Source of the DNA: Nostoc sp. LEGE 12450 | GTDB lineage: Bacteria > Cyanobacteriota > Cyanobacteriia > Cyanobacteriales > Nostocaceae | Assembly: GCF_015206895.1 (NCBI RefSeq) | Contig: NZ_JADEXU010000076.1 | Location: forward strand, 1-36,325 | Length of the DNA: 36,325 nucleotides | Reading direction: 5' to 3' | Shown: positions 1-7,993 of the stretch, in pieces | Layout: the number at the start of each line of letters is the position of its first letter | Numbering within the stretch: the first letter of the stretch is position 1 | Notes under the pieces: model-generated | Database searches by the model: none | What the model was told of the DNA's origin: nothing | The model's input: only the letters and a program-made list of their open reading frames with translations | Translations under genes and position numbers: made by a program

Positions 1-27
1 GGAATGGGGAATGGGGAATAGGGAATT
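1..27. repeat. Heptanucleotide short tandem repeat (GGGGAAT)
   Basis: The window opens with about four tandem copies of the 7-base unit GGGGAAT, the last one degenerate. Such short tandemly repeated repetitive sequences (STRRs) are a known feature of Nostoc-type genomes. It lies upstream of pebA; no function is evident. Confidence 0.7.
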
Positions 28-143
28 AAGGAAGAATACTTAATGCCCAATTCCCATTAAGGAATGTTGCTTTGTTTCTCATAAATGAGACGTGTATGAT
101 TGCCATCACTTATTTTCATGCAAGGGTTAACAAATCATGTTCC

Positions 144-878
144 ATGTATAAACCTTTCCTGGAATTTTTAGAAAAAGAGCTATTTCAGCGCTTTGATTTA
201 CAAAGTAGGGTCATTCCCCCTGGTTTGGAATTCAAAGTTAGCGATCGCGGCAGAAACCCTGCAACTATTCGCAGTTGGTGTTATCAATCTCAAGAGTTGC
301 GGAAAATTCGCTATACCTATATTGATGCCGGGGAAAGCGCCCAAATTTTTAACAGCGTGATTTATCCTAGCCATAACTACGATTTACCTCTGTTAGGGAT
401 TGATTTTTTATCCTTTGGCAAAGTCAAAAATCTAATTGTGCTTGACTTTCAGCCTTTGTTTCAGGATGAAGATTATCAAAACAAATATATAGCTCCGCTA
501 AAATATCTCCATAATAAATACCCGGATTTGGCGCAAAACTTAGAAATGAAGTTTTACGATGCCAACCAGTATTTTTCTAAGTACCTCTTGTTTGCCAAAA
601 CAGATGCAGAAACAGTTTCAACGCGAGTCTTTGAAGCTTTCCAAGATTATTTAAACTTGTATTGGCAAATGCTAACAGATGCCCAAGCGCTTCAAGATCC
701 AGAAGATATCCAACGGATTGTCAAAGCCCAAAAAGACTATGACCAATATAGTGCAGACCGAGATCCAGCATCTGGTTTGTTTAGCAGTTACTTTGGTCAT
801 GAATGGGCGGAGCGTTTTCTTCATGAGTTCTTATTTGAAGATGCCGTTCCTCTAGCAGTTAGTGCAAGTAAAAGATAA
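144..878 (+). CDS. pebA: 15,16-dihydrobiliverdin:ferredoxin oxidoreductase PebA
   Basis: This ferredoxin-dependent bilin reductase reduces biliverdin IXalpha to 15,16-dihydrobiliverdin, the first of two steps to phycoerythrobilin, the chromophore of phycoerythrin. The 244-residue product carries the family core (DAGESAQIFNSVIYPSHNYD, then LDFQPLFQD) and the C-terminal block YSADRDPASGLF followed by GHEWAERFLHEFLF. The DAG(E/D)S, DANQYFS and HEFLF blocks match PebA rather than PebB. The frame is open upstream to a TTG at 72, but family alignment places the start at the ATG at 144 (MYKPFLEFLEK); no good ribosome binding site precedes either. pebB follows 76 bases downstream, so the two are probably co-transcribed and may pass the intermediate between enzymes. 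A heme oxygenase gene is not in the window. The presence of pebA/pebB implies a phycoerythrin- or phycoerythrocyanin-type light-harvesting capacity. Confidence 0.93.
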   Translation: MYKPFLEFLEKELFQRFDLQSRVIPPGLEFKVSDRGRNPATIRSWCYQSQELRKIRYTYIDAGESAQIFNSVIYPSHNYDLPLLGIDFLSFGKVKNLIVLDFQPLFQDEDYQNKYIAPLKYLHNKYPDLAQNLEMKFYDANQYFSKYLLFAKTDAETVSTRVFEAFQDYLNLYWQMLTDAQALQDPEDIQRIVKAQKDYDQYSADRDPASGLFSSYFGHEWAERFLHEFLFEDAVPLAVSASKR

Positions 879-880
879 TT

Positions 881-938
881 GGCAGGAGGCAGAAGGCAGG
901 AGGCAGAAGTTTTTTAATTTTTAATTTTTAATTTTTAA
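881..938. repeat. Two heptanucleotide-based tandem repeats between pebA and pebB
   Basis: Positions 881-908 are two exact copies of a 14-base unit GGCAGGAGGCAGAA, itself two related heptamers. Positions 911-938 are four exact copies of TTTTTAA. Together they fill nearly the whole pebA-pebB spacer, up to the CGGAG that is the likely pebB ribosome binding site. Both are of the STRR type common in Nostocales. Confidence 0.85.
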
Positions 939-954
939 TTCGGAGCGAAGCGAC

Positions 955-1701
955 GTGACACTTTATCAGCCATTTCTCGATTATGCGATCGCTTATATGC
1001 GATCGCGCTTGGATTTAGAACCCTATCCCATCCCCACTGGGTTTGAGTCCAAAAGTGCTGTTGTGGGTAAGGGCAAAAATCAAGAAGAAGTTGTCACCAC
1101 TAGTTACGCCTTTCAAACTGCAAAATTACGGCAAATTCGTGCTGCTCATGTCCAGGGTGGTAATTCGCTGCAAGTGCTGAATTTTGTGATTTTCCCCCGC
1201 CTCAACTACGATTTACCCTTTTTTGGGGCGGATCTGGTGACATTACCAGGAGGACACCTAATTGCTTTGGATATGCAGCCCCTATTTCGGGATGATTCAG
1301 CATATCAGGCAAAATATACTGAACCAATTCTGCCCATTTTCCACGCCCATCAACAGCATCTATCTTGGGGAGGAGATTTCCCAGAAGAAGCACAGCCCTT
1401 TTTCTCTCCCGCTTTTCTGTGGACTCGTCCCCAAGAAACGGCTGTAGTAGAAACTCAGGTGTTTGCCGCTTTTAAAGACTATTTAAAAGCTTATCTGGAT
1501 TTTGTAGAGCAGGCAGAAGCTGTAACAGATTCCCAAAATTTAGAAGCCATTGAGCAAGCCCAACTGCGATACCTACGATATCGGGCTGAAAAAGACCCAG
1601 CACGAGGGATGTTTAAACGCTTCTATGGTGCCGAATGGACTGAAGAATATATCCACGGCTTTTTATTCGACCTAGAGAGAAAATTAACAGTCGTCAACTA
1701 G
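955..1701 (+). CDS. pebB: Phycoerythrobilin:ferredoxin oxidoreductase PebB
   Basis: This enzyme completes phycoerythrobilin synthesis by reducing 15,16-dihydrobiliverdin with electrons from ferredoxin. The 248-residue product has PebB signatures: PYPIP near the N-terminus, LRQIRAAHVQGG, VLNFVIFPRLNYDLPFFGAD, LVTLPGGHLIALDMQPLF, PEEAQPFFSPAFLWTR, and YRAEKDPARGMFKRFYGAEW followed by TEEYIHGFLFDL. These separate it from PebA just upstream, to which it is only distantly similar. The start is a GTG at 955, preceded by CGGAG at a workable distance; there is no better ATG before the conserved region. It is the second gene of a pebA-pebB operon, and the spacer is almost entirely short tandem repeats. 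Length is normal for the family. Confidence 0.94.
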   Translation: MTLYQPFLDYAIAYMRSRLDLEPYPIPTGFESKSAVVGKGKNQEEVVTTSYAFQTAKLRQIRAAHVQGGNSLQVLNFVIFPRLNYDLPFFGADLVTLPGGHLIALDMQPLFRDDSAYQAKYTEPILPIFHAHQQHLSWGGDFPEEAQPFFSPAFLWTRPQETAVVETQVFAAFKDYLKAYLDFVEQAEAVTDSQNLEAIEQAQLRYLRYRAEKDPARGMFKRFYGAEWTEEYIHGFLFDLERKLTVVN

Positions 1702-2071
1702 AGGCTCTTGTACAGAAAGTAAGGAGCAATGGCAAATTATAATAGCCTAAGCAACAGCGATCGCATGGTAAGAATTATTTCAGCGATCGCTTTTGTATGT
1801 AATAAACTTTGACCTCACTTTCATTCCTCTCTCTACAAAACCAAAATGTTGTAGATCCTCCTAAATCCTCCTTAAAAAGGAGGACTTTGAGAGTTTTTTG
1901 CCCCCTTTTTTAAGGGGGGTTGGGGGGATCAAAAGCTTGTGGGATAAATTTAAAAGATTTGTGTGTAGACCGTAGCCCTTTAGGAGAGAGGCTTTGAATC
2001 TTACTCCCCCAACGCTAGTAGAGAAGGGGCTGTTCTTGTTAGGTCTATATCAAACTCAACTATAAACTACA
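1702..2071. other. Gene-free stretch with a dispersed palindrome
   Basis: No convincing gene is seen between the pebB stop and the 21-bp array. The stretch contains two GCGATCG-type HIP1 motifs (near 1757 and 1783) and the palindromic repeat listed at 1854-1930. No obvious promoter or terminator could be assigned. Confidence 0.5.
1854..1930. repeat. Dispersed palindromic repeat bounded by GATCCTCC / GGGGGGATC
   Basis: An approximately 77-base element begins GATCCTCC and ends GGGGGGATC. It contains two nested hairpins: CCTCCTT-AAAA-AGGAGG, and CCCCC-TTTTTTAA-GGGGGG. From general knowledge, similar GC-rich palindromes are scattered between genes in many filamentous cyanobacterial genomes. It may act as a transcription terminator after pebB in either direction, but this is inference. 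Confidence 0.6.
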
Positions 2072-2085
2072 TCCACGAGTATCAA

Positions 2086-2394
2086 AGGCTCATTCACGAA
2101 GCTTTGAGGTTCATTAACGGAGTTCAAAGACTCGTTCACGAAGCTCTGAGGTTCATTAACGGAGTTCAAAGGCTCATTCACGAAGCTCTGAGGTTCATTA
2201 ATGGAGTTCAAAGACTCGTTCACGAAGCTCTGAGGTTCATTAACGGAGTTCAAACACTCATTCACGAAGCTCTGAGGTTCATCAACGGAGTTCAAAGGCT
2301 CATTCACGAAGCTCCGAGGTTCATCAACGGAGTTCAAAGGCTCATTTACGAAGCTCTGAGGTTCATTAACGGAGTTCAAAGACTCATTCACGAG
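2086..2394. repeat. 21-bp tandem array 1 (14 units in 7 dimers, plus a partial)
   Basis: Fourteen complete 21-base units occupy 2086-2379 and a truncated 15th ends at 2394. Two unit types alternate strictly: one contains GGTTCATTAACGGAGTTCAA and the other GGCTCATTCACGAAGCTCTG, giving a 42-bp higher-order period. Substitutions are few (C/T at the fourth base of several units, GA/GC changes). The unit length is a multiple of three and has no stop in several frames, so both strands read open: RFINGVQ/RLIHEAL heptads on plus and NSVNEPQ/SFVNEPL on minus. CACGAGTAT occurs on both sides of the array (about 2073 and 2390). Array 2 at 16031-16324 is a clear relative. Confidence 0.92.
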
Positions 2395-2460
2395 TATTTA
2401 TCAAAAATTCATCCGGTTTTTAGCGATTTTCGGGTAAGTCCTGATAAAATCATTCAACGT

Positions 2461-4617
2461 ATGAGCATGATTATGCACAACCGTATATTTACTACTTTAT
2501 TTTTAACTCTATTTCTGGCTACCACACCCCAGTTTGTAGTTGCTCAAAATAATATAGAACAGCTATTTAAACAAGGCGACGCTGCCGAATCGGTTGGTAA
2601 TAACTCCCAAGCAGAGACAATTTGGCGAAAAGTTTTACAAGTTGAACCCAATAATGGCAAAGCTTATAACAATTTGGGTAATGCTTTGCGGCGGCAGGGG
2701 AAAATAGATGCAGCATTAGCAGCGCACCAGAAAGCATTACAACTCAATCCTAATGATGCCGAAGCTTACGTTGGTATAGGTAATGTGCTAAATGCTCAAG
2801 GGAAATTAGAAGACGCGATCGCATCTCACCAAAAAGCCTTGCAACTCAACCCTAACTTGGCTATTGCTTACAATGGTCTGGGCAATGCGCTCAGTGACCA
2901 GAAGAAATTAGATTCAGCAGTTGCCGCATACCAAAAAGCAATTCAACTCAACCCCAACTTTGCTTATGCTTACAACAATCTCGGCAATGTGCTGTATGAG
3001 CAGAAGAAATTAGATGCCGCCGTCGCAGCATATCAAAAAGTAATTCAACTCAACCCCAACTTTGCTTATGCTTACAACAATCTCGGCAATGTGCTGTATG
3101 AGCAGAAAAAATTAGATGCAGCTGTTGCCGCATACCAAAAAGTAATTCAACTCAACCCCAACTATGCTAACGCTTACTATAATCTCGGCAGTACCCTGCG
3201 AAAGCAGAAGAAATTAGATGCAGCTGTTGCCGCATATCAAAAAGCAATTCAATTCAACCCTAACTATACTAATGCTTATAACAATCTCGGCAATGTGCTG
3301 TATGAGCAGAAGAAATTAGATGCAGCAGTTGCCGCATACCAAAAAGCAATTCAGCTCAACCCCAACTATACTAATGCTTACTACAATCTCGGCAATGTGC
3401 TGTATGAGCAGAAAAAATTAGATGCAGCAGTTGCCGCATATCAAAAAGCAATTCAACTCAACCCTAACTATACTGATGCTTACTACAATCTCGGTAATAC
3501 GCTGTATGAGCAGAAGAAATTAGATGCAGCAGTTGCCGCATACCAAAAAGCAATTCAACTCAACCCTAATGATTCTACTGCTTACAACAATGTCGCCAAT
3601 GTGCTGTACGCTCAGAAGAAATTAGATGCAGCAGTTGCCGCCTTCCAAAAAGCAATTCAACTCAACCCTAACTATACTGGTGCTTACTACAATCTCGGTA
3701 ATACGCTGTATGAGCAGAAGAAATTAGATGCAGCAATTGCCGCATACCAAAAAGCCCTGACATTGCCAGAAGATAATTCTGGAAACCGAGCCAGCGCTCA
3801 TACTCTCACCTACAATAGCTTAGGTTTTTCATTCCAACAGCAAGGGAAACTAAAAGAAGCCATTGAACAGTTTGACAAGGCAGAAGAACTTGACCCCAAT
3901 TTTATCTATGCCAGTAACAATAATAGAGAAGCACGGCGGTTATGGACAGAGCAACAGAATAAACTAGCCAGTGTAGAAGATGATCGCCAATGGTTGCCTA
4001 ACAATGACCCAACCGTATCTATTAAGCGTTCTGTAGTTCGCATCACTGCGGAGTTTTTTAACAGCGATCGCCAGGGAACAGAGATCGGCACTGGTGTAAT
4101 AATTAAGCGAGAAGACAACCGCACATTAATCCTCACTAATCGTCATGTCATTTTTGATGGCAATGAACAGGGTAAAAATATTCAAGTTGAATTTTTTAGT
4201 ACACCGCCATCAAACCGAGTGCGAATGCGGCGAGATGCCAAGCTGTTCAAAATGACTAAAGACGAACAACTAGATTTAGCCGTTTTGGAAGTTATTGGTA
4301 AACTACCAGAAGATATCCAACCCTTATCTATTTCCTCAAGTGCGATCGCTCCAAAAATGCCCATTCGGATTATCGGTCATTCTGCCCAAAGAGGTGAAGA
4401 CAAATCCTGGTCTATGCAATCAGGACAAATCAGCTATCAAAATCAGCAATTAGAAATATCTCAAGCTGCACTCAAACCTGGTTATTCTGGCAGTCCTGTA
4501 ATTGATTCGCAAAATCAACTTTTAGGCATCGTCTTTGCAAGAAAAGGTAAAGACCGAGATTTAGCTTATCCCATGTCTGAAATTCAAAAACAACTGCTTA
4601 CCTGGAGCATTCCTTAA
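2461..4617 (+). CDS. Secreted TPR-repeat protein with C-terminal trypsin-like serine protease domain
   Basis: The 718-residue product starts with a signal peptide (basic MHNRIF, hydrophobic LFLTLFLATT, probable cleavage after QFVVA), so it is exported to the periplasm or thylakoid lumen. About 13 tetratricopeptide repeats follow, most with the pattern AYYNLGNVLYEQKKLDAAVA and ending AIQLNPN; several are almost identical at the DNA level. The last ~210 residues form a trypsin-like fold with a complete apparent triad: His in LTNRHVIFDG, Asp in DEQLDLAVLEV and Ser in KPGYSGSPVID. TPRs usually bind protein partners, so this may be a targeted protease, but the substrate is unknown. The frame is open back to a TTG at 2104 through the 21-bp array; I reject that start because a signal peptide must be N-terminal. 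ATGs at 2461, 2467 and 2473 are all possible. It converges on the next gene with 10 bases between stops. Confidence 0.85.
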   Translation: MSMIMHNRIFTTLFLTLFLATTPQFVVAQNNIEQLFKQGDAAESVGNNSQAETIWRKVLQVEPNNGKAYNNLGNALRRQGKIDAALAAHQKALQLNPNDAEAYVGIGNVLNAQGKLEDAIASHQKALQLNPNLAIAYNGLGNALSDQKKLDSAVAAYQKAIQLNPNFAYAYNNLGNVLYEQKKLDAAVAAYQKVIQLNPNFAYAYNNLGNVLYEQKKLDAAVAAYQKVIQLNPNYANAYYNLGSTLRKQKKLDAAVAAYQKAIQFNPNYTNAYNNLGNVLYEQKKLDAAVAAYQKAIQLNPNYTNAYYNLGNVLYEQKKLDAAVAAYQKAIQLNPNYTDAYYNLGNTLYEQKKLDAAVAAYQKAIQLNPNDSTAYNNVANVLYAQKKLDAAVAAFQKAIQLNPNYTGAYYNLGNTLYEQKKLDAAIAAYQKALTLPEDNSGNRASAHTLTYNSLGFSFQQQGKLKEAIEQFDKAEELDPNFIYASNNNREARRLWTEQQNKLASVEDDRQWLPNNDPTVSIKRSVVRITAEFFNSDRQGTEIGTGVIIKREDNRTLILTNRHVIFDGNEQGKNIQVEFFSTPPSNRVRMRRDAKLFKMTKDEQLDLAVLEVIGKLPEDIQPLSISSSAIAPKMPIRIIGHSAQRGEDKSWSMQSGQISYQNQQLEISQAALKPGYSGSPVIDSQNQLLGIVFARKGKDRDLAYPMSEIQKQLLTWSIP

Positions 4618-4627
4618 ACAAACTGAA

Positions 4628-5524
4628 TTAAGATACAGCAACATTCTTGAGGATATTCATCGGTCCTTGGGCTTTGAGAATTTCCATTTCTGCTGCGTTT
4701 CGCACAAGCAAAGTACCAGCGAATCCTAATGAATTCACAGAGATAGACTGAAAATACTCCTGCGATCGCGGTACAATCAACATCCATTCTCGTGTCGCTA
4801 GCAGATTGTAAGCACCCAATTGCTTTGCATCTAAACCCACAGCCCCTAGCAAACTGCGATAAACTTCTAGTGTTGCTTGGGCTGCTGTAAATGGCGATCG
4901 CATCCAATCAGGATTTAGCGGCGCAAAAGCGTGTACAAAAGGAAGTTTTGCTAAAGTTGCCTTCGAGTCCTGAAATTGTACTGCCTTCAGTAGAGGTTCA
5001 ATAGGTATCTGCGGCCCTGAAGGTACAAGTGGTAGTGGAACTAACTGTAAGTGTTTGTGTCGCTGACTAGCACCTGCACTTTTGCCACTGTTGTAAAATA
5101 CTAAACCATCGAAATCAGCTAAACACGCCCACATAGCTGCAAAATCTTCCAGAGTAAGCAAACTTTCCTGTTCCTCGAAGGCACGGGTGATAATTAGCAG
5201 ATGAAGATCGACAACATTATATTTATTTAAAATACATACATGAGTATCAGAGATATCCGCCACAAATAAATCCTCTTCATAAGGCAAAAAAGGATTAAAC
5301 TCTTGACCAGAGATAGCAGATTGTTTTTCCTGTTTCTCCTTAGCTACTTTTTTACGATTCAGATTAGACAAAATCCGCACTAAAAAGCGCACTCCATCCT
5401 GTTCAATAAATTCAAATTCTGTCGGAATCGACAGTAACGCCCCACATTGCAAAGCATGTTCAGTTCGTTCTTTAACACTTGTCCATAAAGTGCCAGGTTT
5501 CAGTAAAATTTTCCCCTGTGGCAT
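4628..5524 (-). CDS. ATP adenylyltransferase (Ap4A phosphorylase family)
   Basis: Members of this HIT-like family split diadenosine tetraphosphate with phosphate into ATP and ADP, limiting alarmone-type dinucleotides in the cytoplasm. The 298-residue product shows the catalytic histidine motif RHKHLQL at about residues 155-161 (HxHxQ), preceded by the conserved FYNSGKSAGASQ. The C-terminal part (MLIVPRSQE, then NSLGFAGTLLV) matches the ATP-transferase C-terminal domain. Length is typical. Four in-frame ATGs lie at 5554, 5542, 5530 and 5524. I choose 5524 (MPQGKILLKPG) because AAGGA sits six bases before it. The gene is divergent from htrA across about 240 bp and convergent with the TPR protease, so it is probably monocistronic. 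Confidence 0.85.
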   Translation of the reverse strand: MPQGKILLKPGTLWTSVKERTEHALQCGALLSIPTEFEFIEQDGVRFLVRILSNLNRKKVAKEKQEKQSAISGQEFNPFLPYEEDLFVADISDTHVCILNKYNVVDLHLLIITRAFEEQESLLTLEDFAAMWACLADFDGLVFYNSGKSAGASQRHKHLQLVPLPLVPSGPQIPIEPLLKAVQFQDSKATLAKLPFVHAFAPLNPDWMRSPFTAAQATLEVYRSLLGAVGLDAKQLGAYNLLATREWMLIVPRSQEYFQSISVNSLGFAGTLLVRNAAEMEILKAQGPMNILKNVAVS

Positions 5525-5530
5525 TTTCAT

Positions 5531-5535
5531 TCCTT
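5531..5535 (-). promoter_or_regulatory. Ribosome binding site of the Ap4A phosphorylase gene
   Basis: On the minus strand AAGGA precedes the ATG at 5524 by six bases. It touches the alternative ATG at 5530 with no spacer, which argues for the inner start. Confidence 0.55.
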
Positions 5536-5762
5536 CACACATGGTATAAAACACGCAGTTAACTTAACTTAAAACTGTTGGTTAAAAACCCCTCTGGCTC
5601 TAAGTTGACAAGCATGACAACTGTGTAACTTCACGAATGAGTATATTCCAATAAGGTTTAGTAAATTACCAAACCTTTCACAACAACGCAATACCTCTGC
5701 AACAAAACTGTCACAAATCATATCTACATTAGTAATACATCTCAATATCCTTCCAGACAGCA

Positions 5763-7028
5763 ATGCAAAACCAATCTCGTGATGGAGAACACCCATCAAA
5801 TAGCATTTTATCCAACACTGCTGATACCAAATACCATCATCAAGCACCCTGGAAAAAGGCTGCCGCCTCTCTATCGCTGGTGCTGCTGGGATCAGGTATG
5901 ACATTGGCCGGTGGCTACATGGCTGGACATTCTCAGCAGGTGTCTGAGAGTGCATCTAATTTAGGAGTGAGTCGCGTAAATGCCGCTCCTCCAGTATCAG
6001 CTGCCACAGATCCTAACTTTGTTACCCAAGTTGTGCAAAAGGTCGGGCCAGCAGTAGTGCGGATTAACTCTTCTCGAACAGTAAGAAGCCGGATACCAGA
6101 TGAATTTAACGATCCGCTTTTTCGCCGCTTTTTTGGTTCCCAACTGCCACAATCACAAGAAAGGGTAGAACGAGGTACTGGTTCAGGTTTTATCATCAGT
6201 GCCGATGGTCGGATTCTCACTAACGCCCATGTGGTAGATGGTGCTGATACGGTGACAGTGACGCTCAAGGACGGGCGCACCTTGGAAGGTAAAGTGTTAG
6301 GAAAAGATGAATTAACCGATGTCGCTGTTGTCAAGATTCAAGCAGACAATCTACCTTCAGTAGCCATAGGTAACTCAGATCAACTGCAACCGGGAGAATG
6401 GGCGATCGCGATCGGCAACCCCCTTGGACTAGATAATACAGTAACTACCGGAATCATCAGTGCTACCGGACGTAGCAGCAATCTAATCGGCGCTGCCGAT
6501 AAGCGAGTAGAGTATATTCAAACTGATGCAGCCATTAACCCCGGTAACTCCGGCGGCCCCCTGCTAAATTCCCGTGGTCAAGTAATTGCCATGAATACAG
6601 CTATAATCCAAGGGGCACAAGGATTAGGCTTTGCTATTCCCATCAACACAGCACAACGCATTTCCAGTCAAATAATAGCTACAGGCAAAGTAGAACATCC
6701 TTACCTGGGAATTCAAATGGTGGGATTAACACCTCAGATAAAACAAACTATCAACTCAGATCCCAATAGTGGTTTGAGTGTAAATGAAGATAAAGGTGTA
6801 TTAGTTGTCAAAGTTGTGCCAAATTCACCAGCTGCTAAAGCAGGAATACGTGCTGGTGATGTTATCCAAAAGCTTGGCGGGCAAGCAGTCACAGATGCCA
6901 ACAGTGTCCAAAAGGTAGTAGAAAATAGCCAAATCGGGGGGGATTTGCGCTTAGAATTACGTCGCAATGGACAGAATCTTAACATCGCTGTGCAACCTGG
7001 TGCTTTCCCCACCGCACCAGTACAATAA
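5763..7028 (+). CDS. HtrA/Deg-family serine protease (HhoA/HhoB/HtrA type)
   Basis: This 421-residue protein is a periplasmic or lumenal ATP-independent protease involved in protein quality control. A membrane anchor or signal segment (SLSLVLLGSGMTLAGGY, about residues 36-52) is followed by the trypsin-like domain with the full triad: His156 in ILTNAHVVDGA, Asp186 in DELTDVAVVKI, and Ser263 in NPGNSGGPLL. A single PDZ domain covers about residues 305-410 (GVLVVKVVPNSPAAKAGI, then RAGDVIQKLGG). One PDZ domain and this length fit the cyanobacterial HhoA/HhoB/HtrA trio, which cannot be told apart here. The start is the ATG at 5763. The gene is followed by a good intrinsic terminator, and its promoter must lie in the divergent spacer 5525-5762. 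Confidence 0.93.
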   Translation: MQNQSRDGEHPSNSILSNTADTKYHHQAPWKKAAASLSLVLLGSGMTLAGGYMAGHSQQVSESASNLGVSRVNAAPPVSAATDPNFVTQVVQKVGPAVVRINSSRTVRSRIPDEFNDPLFRRFFGSQLPQSQERVERGTGSGFIISADGRILTNAHVVDGADTVTVTLKDGRTLEGKVLGKDELTDVAVVKIQADNLPSVAIGNSDQLQPGEWAIAIGNPLGLDNTVTTGIISATGRSSNLIGAADKRVEYIQTDAAINPGNSGGPLLNSRGQVIAMNTAIIQGAQGLGFAIPINTAQRISSQIIATGKVEHPYLGIQMVGLTPQIKQTINSDPNSGLSVNEDKGVLVVKVVPNSPAAKAGIRAGDVIQKLGGQAVTDANSVQKVVENSQIGGDLRLELRRNGQNLNIAVQPGAFPTAPVQ

Positions 7029-7060
7029 AAGTTTTGCTATTGAGTTAAAGTGAATTTTCT

Positions 7061-7091
7061 GGGATGGGCAAAATACCCGTCCCTTTTTTTT
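7061..7091 (+). terminator. Intrinsic terminator of the htrA-type gene
   Basis: GGGATGGG pairs with CCCGTCCC around a short loop (one G-U pair) and is followed by eight T residues at 7084-7091. It lies 32 bases after the protease stop codon, an ideal rho-independent layout on the plus strand. Confidence 0.85.
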
Positions 7092-7308
7092 AGATGGCAA
7101 AGATAAGCTGGGCACCAATACTGCTCGGCTAAAGGTAAATCTGACTTCTAAATTCTTCTTCAACTATGACATTAGTCACGGTTGAACTAATTACCTTTTG
7201 CACTAGTGTATATCTCTTCTCAGCCCTATTATTTATTTGTCAATGAGATTAATTTTTTGAAAAAAATAAATCCCTTTGATGTGTAACTTATAGAAGGAAA
7301 GTTTGCGA

Positions 7309-7569
7309 ATGAGTATTAAAAGAATGCTTGCTAGTGCAGCACTGATTTTACCAATTGCTGTTACCTTTATTCCTTCCCAAGCCGATGCTCAGGCTAGATG
7401 GCCAGTTAGGCGACCAGTTCCAGTTAGAGTAATCAGAAGACCATCGCCAGTTAGGGTTTACACCCCTACCCCTGCTCAAGCGAGAAGAAGAATACTGGTT
7501 CCTGGACGTTGGGTGCAGACAAATCGTGGCCGTCGATGGATACCTGCTCGCTATGTATATAGAAGATAA
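7309..7569 (+). CDS. Small secreted arginine/proline-rich protein
   Basis: I do not recognise a named family. The 86-residue product has a clear signal peptide (MSIKRMLASAALILPIAVTF, then IPSQADA, cleavage before Q-A-R). The mature part, about 57 residues, is strongly basic and rich in Pro, Arg and Val: repeats of PVRR/PVRV, then a C-terminal half with GRWVQTNRGRRWIPARYVYR. It has no acidic residue after the signal peptide. The C-terminal GRW-RGRRW-PARY-Y pattern suggests a short beta structure as seen in secreted basic proteins of the YXWXGXW-like kind, but that is inference. The start is the ATG at 7309 (GAAGGA ten bases upstream) rather than the TTG at 7303. It stands alone, with a strong hairpin terminator downstream. 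Confidence 0.7.
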   Translation: MSIKRMLASAALILPIAVTFIPSQADAQARWPVRRPVPVRVIRRPSPVRVYTPTPAQARRRILVPGRWVQTNRGRRWIPARYVYRR

Positions 7570-7644
7570 AAAGACCTACAAATGCAAAAAATATTGACCA
7601 TCAATATTGATTGCAGAGTTCTTTTTTCATTAGATTTGATTAGT

Positions 7645-7689
7645 GTTTAAAAATCCCCTTTAGGATATTTCTAAAGGGGATTTTTAAAC
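7645..7689. terminator. Perfect 19-bp stem hairpin downstream of the small secreted protein
   Basis: GTTTAAAAATCCCCTTTAG and its exact complement flank a 7-base loop. The A-rich left arm and T-rich right arm make it a bidirectional terminator candidate, serving the gene ending at 7569 on plus and possibly reads from aroF on minus. Confidence 0.8.
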
Positions 7690-7750
7690 TAAATAGGTAG
7701 ATAAACCTCATTTATGTTGAAACCTAGAGTTTTTTAAAAGATATATTTAT

Positions 7751-7830
7751 GTAGGTTGGGTGGAGTGAAACGCAACCCAACATTACCACTTTATTCATGT
7801 TGGGTTACGCTATCGCTGCACCCAACCTAC
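7751..7830. repeat. 80-bp palindromic dispersed repeat (GTAGGTTGGGT ... ACCCAACCTAC type)
   Basis: The element begins GTAGGTTGGGTG and ends CACCCAACCTAC, with inner arms CGCAACCCAACAT and ATGTTGGGTTACG around a short loop. It can fold end to end. This GTAGGTTGGGT-type palindrome is, from general knowledge, one of the frequent small intergenic repeats in filamentous cyanobacteria and is possibly MITE-like. No transposase is nearby. Confidence 0.75.
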
Positions 7831-7891
7831 AAAACTACGGTTTTCAAGGTAGACGAGGTTTAGATAGGCATAATGAAACATATAAAAACTT

Positions 7892-7955
7892 AGTTTGTAG
7901 TGAGCGATTCATCGCCTCTTCAGAGTTATCAGGACTAAATTCCTGACTACAAACT
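7892..7955. repeat. 64-bp palindromic dispersed repeat (AGTTTGTAGT ends)
   Basis: AGTTTGTAGT at 7892-7901 is exactly complementary to ACTACAAACT at 7946-7955. An inner stem TCAGGA / TCCTGA lies inside. It sits about 40 bases after the aroF stop on the minus strand and could end aroF transcripts. Confidence 0.65.
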
Positions 7956-7993
7956 TTAATTTATTTATGCTTAGCAAGAAGTTGAACTGAATT

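Larger units (their letters stand above)
7690..7993. other. Gene-free spacer made mostly of palindromic repeats
   Basis: Between the hairpin terminator and the aroF stop there is no supported gene. Two dispersed-type palindromes (7751-7830 and 7892-7955), listed separately, account for about half of it. Confidence 0.5.

Noticed and set aside
2056..2391. Minus-strand ORF of 111 residues (NSVNEPQSFVNEPL repeats)
   Set aside because: It is only the translation of the 21-bp array on the other strand; the unit is stop-free by chance and there is no ribosome site or non-repeat sequence.
2086..2394. Possible CRISPR array
   Set aside because: Units are directly adjacent with no unique spacers, and no cas genes are present.
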